This document shows, in pieces, positions 63,900 to 64,000 of a stretch of 64,000 bases of DNA (position 1 is the stretch's first letter; each line of letters opens with the position of its first letter). A program made the translations under genes and the position numbers. A model generated the notes under the pieces. That model saw nothing but the letters and a program-made list of their open reading frames with translations. It did not search any database and was not told where the DNA came from. The DNA comes from Bradyrhizobium sp. 149 (GTDB lineage Bacteria; Pseudomonadota; Alphaproteobacteria; Rhizobiales; Xanthobacteraceae), in contig NZ_JADPKK010000012.1 in NCBI RefSeq assembly GCF_023073915.1, forward strand, positions 248,001-312,000, written 5' to 3'.

Positions 63900-63928
63900 C
63901 TTATAGAGAGGGTCTTTGGCACCGTCAA
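63900..63928 (-). promoter_or_regulatory. sigma70-type promoter for rpsT
   Basis: On the minus strand TTGACG (63923-63928), then exactly 17 bp, then TATAAG (63900-63905). It is the best promoter match seen in the window and directs transcription into rpsT. Transcription should start near 63892. Confidence 0.8.
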
Positions 63929-64000
63929 CGCTTTCCAGGGCCGGAAAAGCAGCCCCTTGGGGCCTGGACGAGTGCCGTAACGCCCTGAAGAGGTTGAATT
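63929..64000. other. Right edge, non-coding
   Basis: 72 bp upstream of the rpsT promoter, with no recognisable gene. The flanking gene lies beyond the window. Confidence 0.4.

Overview
The window is a GC-rich alphaproteobacterial chromosome segment, most likely from Bradyrhizobium or a close relative. The strongest markers are an Irr iron regulator with its CP haem-regulatory motif at C29-P30 and an HHH motif at 117-119, the irr-fabA-fabB-fabI neighbourhood, the miaB-phoH-ybeY-corC-lnt-praR block, and several families of short palindromic intergenic repeats of the kind common in Bradyrhizobium. No tRNA, rRNA, CRISPR array, transposase or phage gene was found. Nearly everything is vertically inherited core genome.

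Layout. 1-3.7 kb: aldo/keto reductase divergent from a LysR regulator, a 2-hydroxyacid dehydrogenase and an SH3-domain secreted protein. 3.8-7.4 kb: irr, then fabA, fabB and fabI (fatty-acid synthesis). 7.5-12 kb: a GST, a GNAT acetyltransferase and a divergent oxyR/katG pair for peroxide defence. 12.2-22.6 kb: the translation/RNA operon rimP-nusA-ylxR-infB-rbfA-truB-rpsO-pnp on the minus strand. 22.9-25.9 kb: a DUF2336 protein, trmB and an M20 peptidase. 26-32.3 kb: praR, lnt, corC, ybeY, phoH and miaB. 32.5-35.7 kb: HAD hydrolase, fur, rimI, tsaB and a NifU-like Fe-S scaffold. 35.9-40.3 kb: universal stress protein, trpS, murJ and a PfkB-family sugar/nucleoside kinase. 40.5-53.7 kb: a looser metabolic/accessory stretch with two serine hydrolases, a small orphan protein, succinate-semialdehyde dehydrogenase, purC, a pirin, a membrane-anchored AraC-type regulator, an MmgE/PrpD protein, an FUSC protein and a DUF2867/MATE pair. 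53.8-63.7 kb: the replication block murA-gyrB-recF-dnaN-dnaA and then rpsT, all on the minus strand.

The genes work together in recognisable units. Irr and Fur, 29 kb apart, are the two halves of rhizobial iron control, and the irr promoter carries the tandem hexamers expected of a rhizobial Fur site. OxyR keeps both redox cysteines and faces katG. The rimP-pnp operon couples ribosome maturation, transcription elongation, initiation and RNA decay. It carries a terminator-like hairpin in the rimP leader and a very long hairpin in the pnp leader.

I found no obvious new multi-gene system. The most interesting signals are in the non-coding DNA (pnp leader hairpin, rimP leader terminator, irr operator, the 1.2 kb AT-richer gap upstream of dnaA) and in a MurA homologue whose active-site cysteine is aspartate.
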